Notes: generated by a model from the letters alone, not told the origin. Positions 28,097 through 38,378 are shown, counted from the first letter of the stretch. The stretch is DNA of 61,623 nucleotides from CAYONQ01 sp964405375 (GCA_964405375.1 CAYONQ010000001.1:1-61623); one strand, 5' to 3'. Numbers and translations are program-made.

Positions 28097-29752
28097 ATGG
28101 CTGATTATTCAACGAGTTTAACAGGAGAGAAATTCCCCATACCCCAGAAAGACGAGTACGATGCGGAGTTCAGGCGCATCGAATCGCTGGCAGAGGCGGC
28201 GCGGGCCGAGGGCAAGGAAATCGTTGTGGTGATGGGCCTGGGCTTCGTCGGTGCGGTTATGGCCGCTATCATTGCCGACAGTGTCGATAAGAAAACGGGC
28301 AAACCGAACAAGTTTGTCATCGGCTGTCAGCGGCCAAGCGTTCGAAGCTACTGGAAGGTCCCGCTGTTTAACCAGGGCATCTCACCGGTGAAGGCGGAGG
28401 ACCCTGAGGTCGAGCCGATGATAGCCCGTTGTGTGCTCGAGAAAAAAACGCTTGTCGCCACATACGACAGCGATTGTCTCAAATTAGCCGACTGTGTAGT
28501 TGTGGACGTGCAGTGCGATTATACAAAACAGGACCTCGGCAATATGCGAACCGGAATAGCGGAAATGAAGGCCCTGGAAGCAACAATAAAGACCATTGGC
28601 GAAAAGATTCCGCCGAAATGCCTGACGCTTATCGAGACGACTGTTGCTCCCGGCACGACGGAATTCGTTGCACTGCCCATTATGAAAAAGGCATTTGCCG
28701 ACCGCGGCATAGACTCGGAGCCGCTGCTGTCGCACAGCTTTGAGCGGGTTATGCCCGGTAGAGAATACGTCTCATCGATACGGGATTTCTGGCGGGTCTG
28801 CTCCGGCTGTAACGCCGAAGCGAGGCATCGCGTCGAAAAATTTCTACGAGAGGTGCTGAATACCGAAGAATACCCCCTGACCGTTATGGACCGCCCTATC
28901 GAGTCGGAGACCACCAAAATCGTTGAGAATTCCTATCGCGCCACCATATTAGCATTTCTCGACGAGTGGAGCCTGTTTGCGGAGCAAAACGGCGTGGACT
29001 TGATTAAGGTCGTCAAGGCAATAAAGATGCGGCCCACGCACAGCAACATCATATTTCCAGGGCCGGGTATCGGCGGATACTGCCTGCCAAAGGATGGCGG
29101 GCTGGGGTACTGGGCGTACAAGCACATTCTCGGTTTCGACGACGATATCTTCAAGATAACACCAATGGCAATCGACACCAACGACACACGCGGTCTTCGT
29201 GCGGCAACGCTGACAGAAGAGGCCCTGAAAGATATGGGTCGGCAGACAGCCGGCGCAGCCATACTTTTGTGCGGGGCCAGCTATCGGCAGGATGTGGCCG
29301 ACACCCGTTACAGCGGCTCAGAGATAGTCTTTCGCAAGCTGACCGAGATGGGAGCCGATATGCGGGTGCACGACCCGTATCTCGAGCACTGGTTCGAGCT
29401 GGAGCAGCAGGACACATACCCAGCCCCCGGTCATTCGTGGGCGAGATTTTTCCGCAATCAGGACAATGTGGTTAATACCCGTGTTCAGAACGACCTTGCC
29501 GCCGCGATTGCCGGTGCCGATGCGGTGATATTGGCCGTGCCGCACGAACCTTACCTTGAACTCGACCCCGACAAAATAGTTGAATGGGTGGGAAAACCGC
29601 TGGCGGTGATTGACTGCTTCGGCATACTGGAAGACGAAAAAATCCGCCGGTATCTCGAACTGGGCTGTGAGGTAAAGGCCCTCGGTCGAGGACACATCAA
29701 ACGTATAAAAGAAGAAATACAAAAAGCAAAAAGCGTATCTCGTGAAGCGTGA
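28097..29752 (+). CDS. Nucleotide-sugar dehydrogenase (UDP-glucose/GDP-mannose dehydrogenase family)
   Basis: 551 aa, longer than the usual ~430. NAD motif GLGFVG at 47-52, central ESETTKIVENSYRA (Lys274), and the catalytic GPGIGGYCLPKD with Cys329; C-terminal UDP-binding domain with ASYRQDVADTRYS. It oxidises a sugar nucleotide to a uronate for surface polysaccharide. GAGAGG SD. The last residues (SVSREA) are encoded by a dispersed CGTATCTCGTGAAG repeat. It heads a run of glycan genes. Confidence 0.93.
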   Translation: MADYSTSLTGEKFPIPQKDEYDAEFRRIESLAEAARAEGKEIVVVMGLGFVGAVMAAIIADSVDKKTGKPNKFVIGCQRPSVRSYWKVPLFNQGISPVKAEDPEVEPMIARCVLEKKTLVATYDSDCLKLADCVVVDVQCDYTKQDLGNMRTGIAEMKALEATIKTIGEKIPPKCLTLIETTVAPGTTEFVALPIMKKAFADRGIDSEPLLSHSFERVMPGREYVSSIRDFWRVCSGCNAEARHRVEKFLREVLNTEEYPLTVMDRPIESETTKIVENSYRATILAFLDEWSLFAEQNGVDLIKVVKAIKMRPTHSNIIFPGPGIGGYCLPKDGGLGYWAYKHILGFDDDIFKITPMAIDTNDTRGLRAATLTEEALKDMGRQTAGAAILLCGASYRQDVADTRYSGSEIVFRKLTEMGADMRVHDPYLEHWFELEQQDTYPAPGHSWARFFRNQDNVVNTRVQNDLAAAIAGADAVILAVPHEPYLELDPDKIVEWVGKPLAVIDCFGILEDEKIRRYLELGCEVKALGRGHIKRIKEEIQKAKSVSREA

Positions 29753-29764
29753 AGTGTATCTCGA
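29731..29764. repeat. CGTATCTCGTGAAG-type repeat at a gene end
   Basis: GCGTATCTCGTGAAGCGTGAAG followed by TGTATCTCG spans the stop codon of the dehydrogenase gene, so the repeat supplies its last codons. Same family as 6561-6600. Confidence 0.6.
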
Positions 29765-29816
29765 ACTAAATCCGGGGTATAAATGTTATCCCTACAGTAA
29801 GCAGGGGGAATGGAAA

Positions 29817-31988
29817 ATGTATAAAAAATGTATAGTGGCATTCGGTTTGGTTTTGGTGATGCTTTTTCCTGCCGAACCGGCAGCAGCGAAGACTGTCACC
29901 ACGAAGTGGGAAGGCAATGCGGAGACAATATATGATACCGGTTTTGTGCATATGCTCAGAAAATATCCCGGCGAAGGCGTAGGGCTGTTCAATATAGACC
30001 TTATCGAGAACGATTCACCCGGTGCAGGGGCCAGTGAAAAAGGTGTGTACCAGGATGTCGTATGGGGCAAAAACAGGGCGAGAAAATTGCTTTATCTGGA
30101 CGAACCTCGTGCCGAAAATGCCTTCCTTGTGATTCTCTGCAGCAGGGGTAAACATCCTCTGCGGTTCAGAATAAATAACAATGACGGCCGGGAGAATAAG
30201 TGGGTTACTTCAATGTCTCCTGAGTACACGGTCCAGTGGAGCCAATTCCCCGCAGAGTGGCTCACCAACGGTGAGAATATCATCGAATTATATTGCCCCG
30301 AGGCCGAGTCCGCAAAAGAAGGATGGAGCATCTACCTTTCCCGTGCCGATGAGTTCGAGATTGGCGGCGGCGACCCTGAACATGTGGGCGAAACATCGTT
30401 TAAGTCGTTCGACGACGGCAAATCCTGGAAGCAAAGTCCTTTCGGCCCCGATGGAAAGCTCAGGGCGGAGTACGGTGTGAGAATAAGTCTCGACCGGTAT
30501 GTCAAGACCGGCTGGCTGAAAAGCCCTGTAATCGACCTCTGGCGGGGAGACTCCAAAGACTTCATAGTGCCGGTACGCATAGTAAAGAAAGTGAGGATTG
30601 TAATTCGGTCCGAAGTTCCTGCCGGGACAGGCATTGAGTATTACCTCCGCAAAGGCACACATCCAGGCCCATTTTCCGAGGACCGGGGGCCGTATGAACC
30701 GATTGGCAGCGGAGAATCCGTCGATATTGAGTTGGACGACAAGAATATGAGCGGCCGTTTTATTCAACTCAAGGCCGTACTTTCCACAACCAATCCGCTA
30801 AAAACACCTCTGGTAAAACATGCTTCTGTAACAGTTGAACTTCTCCAAGGTGGGCCTTCTCACGACAGCATAACGGTCTTGAAGGCGGAAAATCCAATCA
30901 TCAAGTACTCTTCAATAGACTTCGAATGGGAAAAAGCCGACAGGCCTGAGTTCAAAGAGCTTCGCAATCGCGAAAATCTCGACGCCGTCTCCGCAGGCAG
31001 TAAGACCCAATTCGATGCAATGATTAAACTTCTCGAGTACGCCACAACGCGAGACTATCCAAGTTACCAGCATCCGCGACCCGAGTATCCCAGATGGGAT
31101 GCACTGTCGATTCTTGACCATATCGATAAACACGGCACGGCCGGTTTTTGTCTTCAGCACAACCTCTTACTTAGCGGCTTGTGTATGGCATACGGCTGGC
31201 AAGGACATTTTATGAATGCGAAGAACCACGAGATAATCGATGTCTGGAGCGATGATTTTGCCAAGTGGGTGTATCTGGATGCCAGCTACTACAACCATTA
31301 TTTTTTCAATACGAAAACAGGGGAACCAATGAGTATTCTTGACCTTCATAACGCCTACCTTGATTACTTTTTCCCCGACCGTGCTATTGACTGGGCCAAC
31401 GACGATGTTAGCTGGCCCAGCGCTCTGGAGATTATTAAGCAGAGGAAGGACCCACCACCAGTGAAACGCAGTTCCACCACGTATCAGGATAATGAAAAGG
31501 TTGGATATATGGGTTTTGTAAACGCCGTTTTTATGCGGATGGTGCCGCGCAACAATTTTTATGAAAAGCCGTATCCAATACCGTTTAATCAGGGCTGTTC
31601 ACCGACGGCGTGGACCGGTTACGTCAACTGGTATGACGACCGCACGCCGCCTATGCGTCAGTTCCGTTGGTACACCGACCGGCCCCGTGATATGTGGCCC
31701 GACCTGAATCTCGTTCACGTCGATGCTACAATGGCCCACAGCAATAAGTTTCTTTACCTGCGTTTCGAGACCTATACACCCAATTTCAGTCACTTTGAAG
31801 TGGATGAAAACGACGGCGGCTGGAAAAGAATAGAGGGCGACCGCTGGACATGGGTCCTTGCATCGGGCAATAATACCCTCCGTGTCCGAGCGATGAACAA
31901 GCTTGGGGCCAGAGGCAATCCGTCGGTGTTTGAGGTCTGCCGCCATAATGTCCCTTTAATAGAAAAAGGCAGATTCTCTGACGATTGA
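29817..31988 (+). CDS. Secreted transglutaminase-like protein
   Basis: 723 aa with signal peptide (MYKKCIVAFGLVLVMLFPAEPAAA), start set by AGGGGGAA upstream. The region ~430-490 fits a transglutaminase/papain-like triad: Cys445 in TAGFCLQHNLLLSGL, His471 in KNHEIIDVWS, Asp488 in WVYLDASYYN. The N-terminal ~400 residues look like beta-sandwich modules; the C-terminus has an immunoglobulin-like end. Substrate unknown; such proteins may process envelope proteins or glycans. The GT4 gene follows 6 nt downstream, so both are likely co-transcribed. Confidence 0.8.
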   Translation: MYKKCIVAFGLVLVMLFPAEPAAAKTVTTKWEGNAETIYDTGFVHMLRKYPGEGVGLFNIDLIENDSPGAGASEKGVYQDVVWGKNRARKLLYLDEPRAENAFLVILCSRGKHPLRFRINNNDGRENKWVTSMSPEYTVQWSQFPAEWLTNGENIIELYCPEAESAKEGWSIYLSRADEFEIGGGDPEHVGETSFKSFDDGKSWKQSPFGPDGKLRAEYGVRISLDRYVKTGWLKSPVIDLWRGDSKDFIVPVRIVKKVRIVIRSEVPAGTGIEYYLRKGTHPGPFSEDRGPYEPIGSGESVDIELDDKNMSGRFIQLKAVLSTTNPLKTPLVKHASVTVELLQGGPSHDSITVLKAENPIIKYSSIDFEWEKADRPEFKELRNRENLDAVSAGSKTQFDAMIKLLEYATTRDYPSYQHPRPEYPRWDALSILDHIDKHGTAGFCLQHNLLLSGLCMAYGWQGHFMNAKNHEIIDVWSDDFAKWVYLDASYYNHYFFNTKTGEPMSILDLHNAYLDYFFPDRAIDWANDDVSWPSALEIIKQRKDPPPVKRSSTTYQDNEKVGYMGFVNAVFMRMVPRNNFYEKPYPIPFNQGCSPTAWTGYVNWYDDRTPPMRQFRWYTDRPRDMWPDLNLVHVDATMAHSNKFLYLRFETYTPNFSHFEVDENDGGWKRIEGDRWTWVLASGNNTLRVRAMNKLGARGNPSVFEVCRHNVPLIEKGRFSDD

Positions 31989-31994
31989 GGACAA

Positions 31995-33047
31995 ATGGAT
32001 ATTAAGAACAAGCGAATAGCTATTCTGGCGCCGGTGGCGTGGCGGACACCGCCTCGGGCATACGGCGCCTGGGAGACCGTCGCCGGCAATATCACAGAAG
32101 GATTAGTGGCTCGTGGCTGGAAAAACGTAACACTTTTTGCAACTAAAGAATCAATAACAAACGCTAAACTTGTCGGCTTTGTCGAGAGGGGCTACGAAGA
32201 AGACAAAACACAAATCCCGCTGGTATCCACCTGCCTGCACATCTCCAAATGTTTACAGCGGGCTGACGAATTCGACCTGATTCATAGCAACTTCGATTAT
32301 CTGCCGTTAACCTACCTTCCGTTCATAAAGACCCCGATGCTGACCACCATTCACGGCTTCTCCGACCCGGACATACTGCGGGTTTATCACGACCACAAAG
32401 ATACTTACTACGCCTCCATCAGTGACTCCGACAGGGACCCTGATTTGCCTTACCTTGCGACGGTTTATAACGGTATTGACCTTTCCAATCTCACCTTCAG
32501 AGAGACACCAGGCGATAAGCTCGTACATTACGGGCGCATACACCTTGATAAGGGGACACATCTGGCCATTGAAGTTGCTAAAAAATGCGGACGGGACCTG
32601 ATAATAGCGGGTATAATCCAGGACCAGGAGTACTTCGACAAGCTTATCAAACCCCACATCAATGACACTTCGATTAAGTTTATCGGCCCGGTTGACCCTG
32701 TTCAGCGTAATGCGCTTCTCAAGGAGGCGTATGCGGTTATTCATCTTAATACCATCCCGGAGCGGTTCGGCCTGGTAATGGCTGAATCGATGGCGGCGGG
32801 CGTGCCGGTAATTGCGATGGATTTGGGCTCCTGCAGGGAGGTTATCGCAGATGGGCAGACCGGCTATTTAGTCAACAGCGTGGACGAAGCGGTAGAGCGT
32901 GTCGGCAAAATCGAGCGTATCGAACGTAAAAAATGCCGTCAGCGTGTAGAAGAGAACTTTACCATCGATTGTATGGTCGAGGGCTACGAAAAGGTGTACG
33001 AGGAAATCTTTCGAAAAGAAGCTCAAAAGAAAAGACCATCGAAGTGA
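31995..33047 (+). CDS. Glycosyltransferase family 4
   Basis: 350 aa, GT-B fold. N-terminal RAYGAWETVAGNITEGL is the usual Gly-rich acceptor-side motif; the C-terminal part has VHYGRIHLDKGTHLAIEVAK and PERFGLVMAESMAAGVPVIA with the EX7E motif. It transfers a sugar from a nucleotide donor, probably for surface glycans given its neighbours. Starts 6 nt after the transglutaminase-like gene with a GAGGA SD. Confidence 0.93.
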   Translation: MDIKNKRIAILAPVAWRTPPRAYGAWETVAGNITEGLVARGWKNVTLFATKESITNAKLVGFVERGYEEDKTQIPLVSTCLHISKCLQRADEFDLIHSNFDYLPLTYLPFIKTPMLTTIHGFSDPDILRVYHDHKDTYYASISDSDRDPDLPYLATVYNGIDLSNLTFRETPGDKLVHYGRIHLDKGTHLAIEVAKKCGRDLIIAGIIQDQEYFDKLIKPHINDTSIKFIGPVDPVQRNALLKEAYAVIHLNTIPERFGLVMAESMAAGVPVIAMDLGSCREVIADGQTGYLVNSVDEAVERVGKIERIERKKCRQRVEENFTIDCMVEGYEKVYEEIFRKEAQKKRPSK

Positions 33048-33107
33048 CGCCGCTAAATAAGGCGCCGTTGTAACGAATACAGCTAAATCGAGGTTGTTTC
33101 CCCGCTA

Positions 33108-34763
33108 ATGGAGCGACCAGTCAACAAACCATTTATCCTTTTAATTTACGTGGTTTTGGCTGTGGTCACGTTCATCGCCTTTGAGCCGGCTCGTCTAAAC
33201 GGCTTTGTCAACTACGATGACGACGATTACGTTACCAAAAACCCACAGGTGTCAGCAGGAATAACGCCTGAATCCGTTAGATGGGCCTTCACCACGCCAT
33301 ATATGGCCAACTGGCATCCGTTGACCTGGCTAAGCCACATGCTGGACTGCGAGCTTTTCGGGTTAAACTCTCTCTGGCACCACCTGACCAGTTTGTCATT
33401 TCACATAGCAAATACACTGCTTCTGTTTTGGGTCCTGAAAAGGACGACGGCAGCGGTCTGGCAAAGTGCGTTTGTGGCGGCGGCGTTTGCCCTGCACCCT
33501 TTGCGCGTCGAGTCCGTTGCGTGGGTAGCCGAACGCAAGGACGTCTTGAGCGGCTTTTTCTGGATGCTGACTATGGCTCTCTACGTTCGATACACCGAGC
33601 GTGTCAGTATCGGCAGATACATAGCGGTATTTCTATCTTTTGGGTTGGGGCTTATGGCCAAGCCGATGTTGGTAACCCTGCCGTTTGTGCTGTTGCTTTT
33701 AGACTATTGGCCTCTTGGACGTTTCCAGTTTGGTCAAGATGCCGGCTACAGGTCATTGTTTCACCTGGTCAGGGAGAAGGTTCCTCTCTTTGTCCTTTCG
33801 GTAGCATCAAGTGTGGTTACCTTTATCATCCAGCAAAGTGCCGGTGCAATGAAGCCGGCGGAGAGCTTCGGCCTGAGTACTCGCATATCAAACGCCATTG
33901 TTTCTTATATGGGGTATATCTTCAAGATAATATGCCCCAGTGGTCTGGCGCCTCTGTATCCACACCCGGGCGGTAATTTGCCTCGATGGCAGCCGATAGT
34001 CTTCTTTGTGATATTAGCTGTTGCATCAGCAGCCGTAATTTATATGCGCCGGCGTTACCTTATAGCGGGCTGGCTGTGGTATCTCGGAACGCTGGTACCG
34101 GTTATCGGGCTGGTGCAGGTGGGCGAGCAGGCAATGGCCGACCGCTACACTTATCTGCCGTCGATTGGAATCTTCATTATGGTCGGCTGGGGTGCTAACG
34201 AACTTTTAGAGCGGTGGCGATACCGAAAAATGGGGCTTGGAATATCAGCAGCAATGGTGTTAGCTGCCTTACTAATATGCACCCGAACGCAGGTGCGATA
34301 CTGGCAAAACAACTTAACCCTGTTCAAGCATACAATTGAAGTAACCAGCAACAATTTCGTTATGCACAGCAATTATGGAAATGCTCTGCTCGAAGAGGGC
34401 AGGATTGAGCCGGCGATTGAAAATTATAATGAGGGGCTGCGGATTAAACCTAATTACGCCGCCGCCATTAACAATCTTGCCTGGATTCTGGCCACTACCG
34501 AAGATGTGAGGTTTCGCAATCCAGCCGACGCTGTTAAACTTGCCCAGAGAGCGTGTGTACTTACCAATCATAAAGACGCTGAGGCACTGGATACGTTAGC
34601 TGCCGCCTATGCTGCGGCGGGCAGATTCGAGAAGGCGACAGAGACCGCTGAAAAGGCGCTGGAGCTGGCCGTCTCCGCAGGCAGAAAAGACCTCGCAGCA
34701 GAAATCCGGAACCGGCTGCGACTGTATCAGGCGCACCAGCCGTATCGCCAGAAACAACCTTGA
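33108..34763 (+). CDS. TMTC-like polytopic membrane protein with C-terminal TPRs
   Basis: 551 aa. An acidic first loop (NYDDDDYVTKNP) follows helix 1, then ANWHPLTWLSHMLDCELFG, ALHPLRVESVAWVAERKDVLSG and LMAKPMLVTLPFVLLLLDYWP, all hallmarks of bacterial TMTC-like/GT-C glycosyltransferases. About ten helices end near 395; TPR units follow from ~415. The likely role is transfer of a lipid-linked sugar outside the membrane. Its last ~160 bp are repeated at the 3' end of the next gene. No clear SD before the ATG. Confidence 0.88.
   Translation: MERPVNKPFILLIYVVLAVVTFIAFEPARLNGFVNYDDDDYVTKNPQVSAGITPESVRWAFTTPYMANWHPLTWLSHMLDCELFGLNSLWHHLTSLSFHIANTLLLFWVLKRTTAAVWQSAFVAAAFALHPLRVESVAWVAERKDVLSGFFWMLTMALYVRYTERVSIGRYIAVFLSFGLGLMAKPMLVTLPFVLLLLDYWPLGRFQFGQDAGYRSLFHLVREKVPLFVLSVASSVVTFIIQQSAGAMKPAESFGLSTRISNAIVSYMGYIFKIICPSGLAPLYPHPGGNLPRWQPIVFFVILAVASAAVIYMRRRYLIAGWLWYLGTLVPVIGLVQVGEQAMADRYTYLPSIGIFIMVGWGANELLERWRYRKMGLGISAAMVLAALLICTRTQVRYWQNNLTLFKHTIEVTSNNFVMHSNYGNALLEEGRIEPAIENYNEGLRIKPNYAAAINNLAWILATTEDVRFRNPADAVKLAQRACVLTNHKDAEALDTLAAAYAAAGRFEKATETAEKALELAVSAGRKDLAAEIRNRLRLYQAHQPYRQKQP
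34596..34757 (+). repeat. Shared 3' coding tail, copy 1
   Basis: Encodes LAAAYAAAGRFEKATETAEK through YQAHQPYRQK. The same sequence with scattered changes recurs at 37219-37378 at the end of the next gene. Confidence 0.85.
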
Positions 34764-34847
34764 CCAAATAAGAAATGGTACATCGGATTTATCTCTTTTC
34801 GACCTCGTTCAAAAAGTATAAAATAAAATCGGCACCAGAATTAAAAG

Positions 34848-37382
34848 ATGATTGATTTGAACAAAACATTTGAACCAGCTAACCACAAAATACAATTAAG
34901 AATCGCAATCTTTATTATTCTGGTTCTAAGCGCATCTTTTTCCCTTCTCGTCGTAAAGGCGGTGTACGACCCGGATGTCCCATTTTTAAAAATCAATTCC
35001 CGTGCAAACTGGATACTGTATCAGCTTTGCCCTGAGACTAATATCAAAACAGGCAGCTTCATCAACCTCACTACCGAGTTTACCAGGGATTTTGAACTCG
35101 CCGCCGTGCCATCTAAGGTTCATCTACACATTAAAGGCTTCAAGACGTACGATTTATGGATTAACGACGAGCTTTCGTGCAGCTCTAAACCCGAGAGAAA
35201 CTGGAAAAAAACCAATGTGCTGGAGATTTCCCGCTTTCTGAAAGAGGGTGCAAATACGATAAAAGTCGAAGTTACCTGTAAATACGGCCCTGCCGCCCTT
35301 TGGCTCTATACCGAAGGTCTGCAAAATGATATTAAAACAGACACCACCTGGATGGCTTCTATATCGGGCAGCCCCGCTTTTGCCGCAGGCCTGGCGAACG
35401 ATTGCTTTATACATCCAGTCAGCTTGGAAGCCGTGCGACCTCTCAATGCGCTGGCTAAAAAGCTCCCAATGTTGATTCTGTTTTTTGTTCTCTCCTGCAC
35501 AGTCTTTTGGCTGTACAATTACAAGCAAAAAGAGGCGAAACCCAACAGTCTGCCGGCTCTAAGGTTTTTGACGTTCACCCCGAAATCCGTTTTGATAATC
35601 TCGATTATACTTTGGACAATATTATTCATAAACAACCTCCCCAGAATAATGCCTCTTGAACTGGGCTTTGACGCCCCCGAACACATTGAGTATGTACAGT
35701 ATCTTCTCAAGCATCATTCTCTTCCCCTTGCAAACCACGGGTGGGAAATGTATCAGCCGCCGTTGTTTTATATTCTTTCAACGCTGATTTTTTCTTTTGC
35801 CAGGCTCATCTTCTACAATGAGAACGCCTACTTCTCGTTACATCTGATTCCATTTCTCTGCGGCATCGGCCAAATTTATCTTGCCTACCTCGCGGCTCGA
35901 ATACTTTTTTCCAACAGCAAAACCGCACAGGCCGTCTCAGTGGCTATGGCGGCCCTGATACCTATGAACATTTACATCTCTCACTACTTTTCCAACGAGT
36001 CCCTCTGTGCCTTCCTGATGGGTCTGTCAATACTCGCTGCGATAATAATACTTAATAGTGACCGGATCTCATCGAGACAGTTTGCTCTGCTCGGCTTGGT
36101 TACAGGATTGGCCCTGCTGACAAAATTTACCGCCTTGACTATATTGCCCGTTATCTCGTTGATACTTCTATACAAACTGCTGTCCGAAGAAAAATGCCCC
36201 TTAGCCACGCTTGCCAGGCATTTTGGCCTGATGTTTGTGCTTATAGCTGTTATAGCGGGCTGGTTCTACGTACGCAACTGGGTGCATTTCGGAAAGGTCT
36301 TCGTCGGCAACTGGGATGCCTCGGCGGGATTTCATTGGTGGCAAGACCCCGGATACCATACCTACAAATACTTTTGCCGATTCGGTAAAGTATTTTCTCT
36401 ACCCTACTTTGCCGGCAGCTACTCGCTGTTTGATTCCCTCTATTCAACCTTTTGGGGTGACAGCCAATTAGGTGGAATGGCAACGTATGCTGACCGCCCC
36501 CCGTGGAACTACGAATATGCGTCCACAGTTTATCTGCTCGCAATACCAGCAACACTGGCAATTGTAATTGGAGCGTTCCGCGCAGCCGGTAAGGCAATAT
36601 TCCATACCAGCAAAAACTGGTTGTTAATCCTGTTCTGCATTTTTGCCATAATCTGCAGCATAGTTTATATTAACCTTCGGCTGCCCTACTACGGCCAGGC
36701 AAAGGCCTTCTACGGCCTTTCCGCTATGCTGCCAATAAGTCTAATCTTCGCACTCGGATTTAATACTCTCGACAAATGGCTCAAGAATAAAAACCTGCTC
36801 TTCCTGCGGACCGCTCTTTATGGCTGGTTCGGCACACTGGTGCTGACGGTATTGTTCTCCTTGCTTGTAAGGGCCGGTCAAATGCAAGCGCCACCTGACC
36901 CGTTTGTCCTTGCCGAACAGGGCAAACTCAGCTATGCCATCACGCATTATACCCAATTGCTGCGCGATGACCCCGGCGACCGCAACAGCCACTACGAATT
37001 AGCAACGGCTTATGCCCTGCAGGGTGAATACAATAAAGCGGTTGAACACTACAGAAAAGCCGTTCAGCTAAGAGGCGACTGGCCTGAGGCGCTAACCAAT
37101 CTTGCTTTGGTGTTGGCAAACAAACCGGATGCCAGCCATTCCGACAAGGCCCAAGCTGTTCAATACGCCGAACGCTGCTGCCAACTGACCGGCTACCTGC
37201 GAATCGAACCGTTAAAAACACTTGCTGCCGCCTATGCTGCGGCGGGCAGATTCGAGGAGACGACAGAAACCGCTGAAAAGGCGATAGAAGTGGCCGTCTC
37301 CGTAGGCAGAAAAGACCTCGCAGCGGAAATCCAGGACCGGCTGCAATCGTATCAGGCCGGCCAGCCGTATCGCCAGAAGTAA
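34848..37382 (+). CDS. ArnT/PMT-like GT-C glycosyltransferase with N-terminal jelly-roll and C-terminal TPRs
   Basis: 844 aa. Helix 1 (~18-38) leads to a periplasmic beta-rich domain (~45-170: LHIKGFKTYDLWINDELSC) resembling sugar-binding jelly rolls. Then GT39/GT83-type helices with FDAPEHIEYVQYLLKHHSLP, NHGWEMYQPPLFYIL and LVTGLALLTKFTALTILPV. The Asp in the first loop after the helix (LELGFDAPEH) matches the GT-C catalytic position. TPRs from ~680. It sits 84 nt after the TMTC-like gene with which it shares a near-identical C-terminal tail, a sign of recombination or duplication. Confidence 0.87.
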   Translation: MIDLNKTFEPANHKIQLRIAIFIILVLSASFSLLVVKAVYDPDVPFLKINSRANWILYQLCPETNIKTGSFINLTTEFTRDFELAAVPSKVHLHIKGFKTYDLWINDELSCSSKPERNWKKTNVLEISRFLKEGANTIKVEVTCKYGPAALWLYTEGLQNDIKTDTTWMASISGSPAFAAGLANDCFIHPVSLEAVRPLNALAKKLPMLILFFVLSCTVFWLYNYKQKEAKPNSLPALRFLTFTPKSVLIISIILWTILFINNLPRIMPLELGFDAPEHIEYVQYLLKHHSLPLANHGWEMYQPPLFYILSTLIFSFARLIFYNENAYFSLHLIPFLCGIGQIYLAYLAARILFSNSKTAQAVSVAMAALIPMNIYISHYFSNESLCAFLMGLSILAAIIILNSDRISSRQFALLGLVTGLALLTKFTALTILPVISLILLYKLLSEEKCPLATLARHFGLMFVLIAVIAGWFYVRNWVHFGKVFVGNWDASAGFHWWQDPGYHTYKYFCRFGKVFSLPYFAGSYSLFDSLYSTFWGDSQLGGMATYADRPPWNYEYASTVYLLAIPATLAIVIGAFRAAGKAIFHTSKNWLLILFCIFAIICSIVYINLRLPYYGQAKAFYGLSAMLPISLIFALGFNTLDKWLKNKNLLFLRTALYGWFGTLVLTVLFSLLVRAGQMQAPPDPFVLAEQGKLSYAITHYTQLLRDDPGDRNSHYELATAYALQGEYNKAVEHYRKAVQLRGDWPEALTNLALVLANKPDASHSDKAQAVQYAERCCQLTGYLRIEPLKTLAAAYAAAGRFEETTETAEKAIEVAVSVGRKDLAAEIQDRLQSYQAGQPYRQK
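37219..37378 (+). repeat. Shared 3' coding tail, copy 2
   Basis: Encodes LAAAYAAAGRFEETTETAEK through YQAGQPYRQK, matching 34596-34757 base for base over most of its length. Both copies end at the stop region. Confidence 0.85.
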
Positions 37383-37401
37383 CATTACTCAAGCAGGCGG
37401 G

Positions 37402-38250
37402 CTATCGCGGCCTTTGAGCCATAAACAGTATGGCCTTTTTATATTTCTCCGGCGATAAGGTTTCTTTCAATATCCTGCGAATCTGGCGCATAGGAGTCCG
37501 CTGGGTTGTGTGCGTGATGACGATATGCTCGTTCTGCAGCTTTTCGATTAGCGCTGCAAACTCGTTGATGTGCATATGCCTGCCTGCCTCTGCCCTGCCG
37601 GTGTGCTCGACATCATAGAAGGTGCACTCGGCGATTAGAATCCTGCTTTCTACGATGTATTTCAACAGCGAGAAATCCACATACTGCGTATCGCCAAGGT
37701 ATGTAACAATCGGAATCTCCAGCGGGTAATCAATCTCAATGCCCTGTTTTTTCAACTCGACGATTTGCGGTCCTGTAAGCTTTGCATACTCTGGCTTGAG
37801 CTTCTTTCGCCTCTCGATTACGCTGTAACCGACGGAGCCCTTGCTGTGTTTCGTCGGGAATACTCTGGTAAAGAGATTCGGCTTTATCTGGTATTCGTCG
37901 CCGGCTTTTACACCGACGAGATTGGCAGGTATTCTATTGCCGTCCAGCCGGCTCCATGCGTCGATGATTTCCCTCATCGGGCCTAACAAATTTTCAGGGG
38001 CCAGAATCGTTCCTGCAGATTGGCCTGAGAAATTACGGTGTGACAGGTAATACGCAATACCCGCAGCATGGTCCATATGCCCGTGAGTAAGCAGAACGTT
38101 ATTTATGGAGATAACCTGGTTGGGTGCCTTGCCTATATCGAAGCAGACGTCTAATTGCGGCATTGCGACGACTGTCTCTTCACCAGCGACCGAATAGCCG
38201 ATGATTTCCAAATCGTCTATCTTGATATGTACTAAATTGTGGCTTGGCAT
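37402..38250 (-). CDS. RNase Z-like metallo-beta-lactamase-fold enzyme
   Basis: 282 aa. The HGHMDHAAG motif and downstream single His/Asp ligands (TKHSKGSVGY; TYLGDTQY; ECTFYDVEH; MHINEF; VITHTTQR) match the ELAC/RNase Z branch of the MBL fold. It could process tRNA 3' ends, or act on another phosphodiester. Start set at the ATG with GGAAAGG 3-4 nt upstream (minus strand); an in-frame GTG 15 nt earlier is less likely. It is convergent with the preceding glycosyltransferase, 19 nt apart. Confidence 0.88.
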   Translation of the reverse strand: MPSHNLVHIKIDDLEIIGYSVAGEETVVAMPQLDVCFDIGKAPNQVISINNVLLTHGHMDHAAGIAYYLSHRNFSGQSAGTILAPENLLGPMREIIDAWSRLDGNRIPANLVGVKAGDEYQIKPNLFTRVFPTKHSKGSVGYSVIERRKKLKPEYAKLTGPQIVELKKQGIEIDYPLEIPIVTYLGDTQYVDFSLLKYIVESRILIAECTFYDVEHTGRAEAGRHMHINEFAALIEKLQNEHIVITHTTQRTPMRQIRRILKETLSPEKYKKAILFMAQRPR

Positions 38251-38357
38251 CGGCCTTTCCTGCACTTACAAAGACCTGATATTAGTGATAAGCGTTAGTG
38301 GTGTCAATTTGTTTCTCACAACCGCTTGCGAACTGCCGAAGGGCGGGTTACCATATT

Positions 38358-38378
38358 ACGAGATACGAGATACGAACT
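38358..38378. repeat. ACGAGATACG dispersed repeat
   Basis: ACGAGATACGAGATACGAAC directly precedes the DUF434 ATG. It is the complement of the CGTATCTCGT units at 6561-6600 and 29731-29764. Confidence 0.55.
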
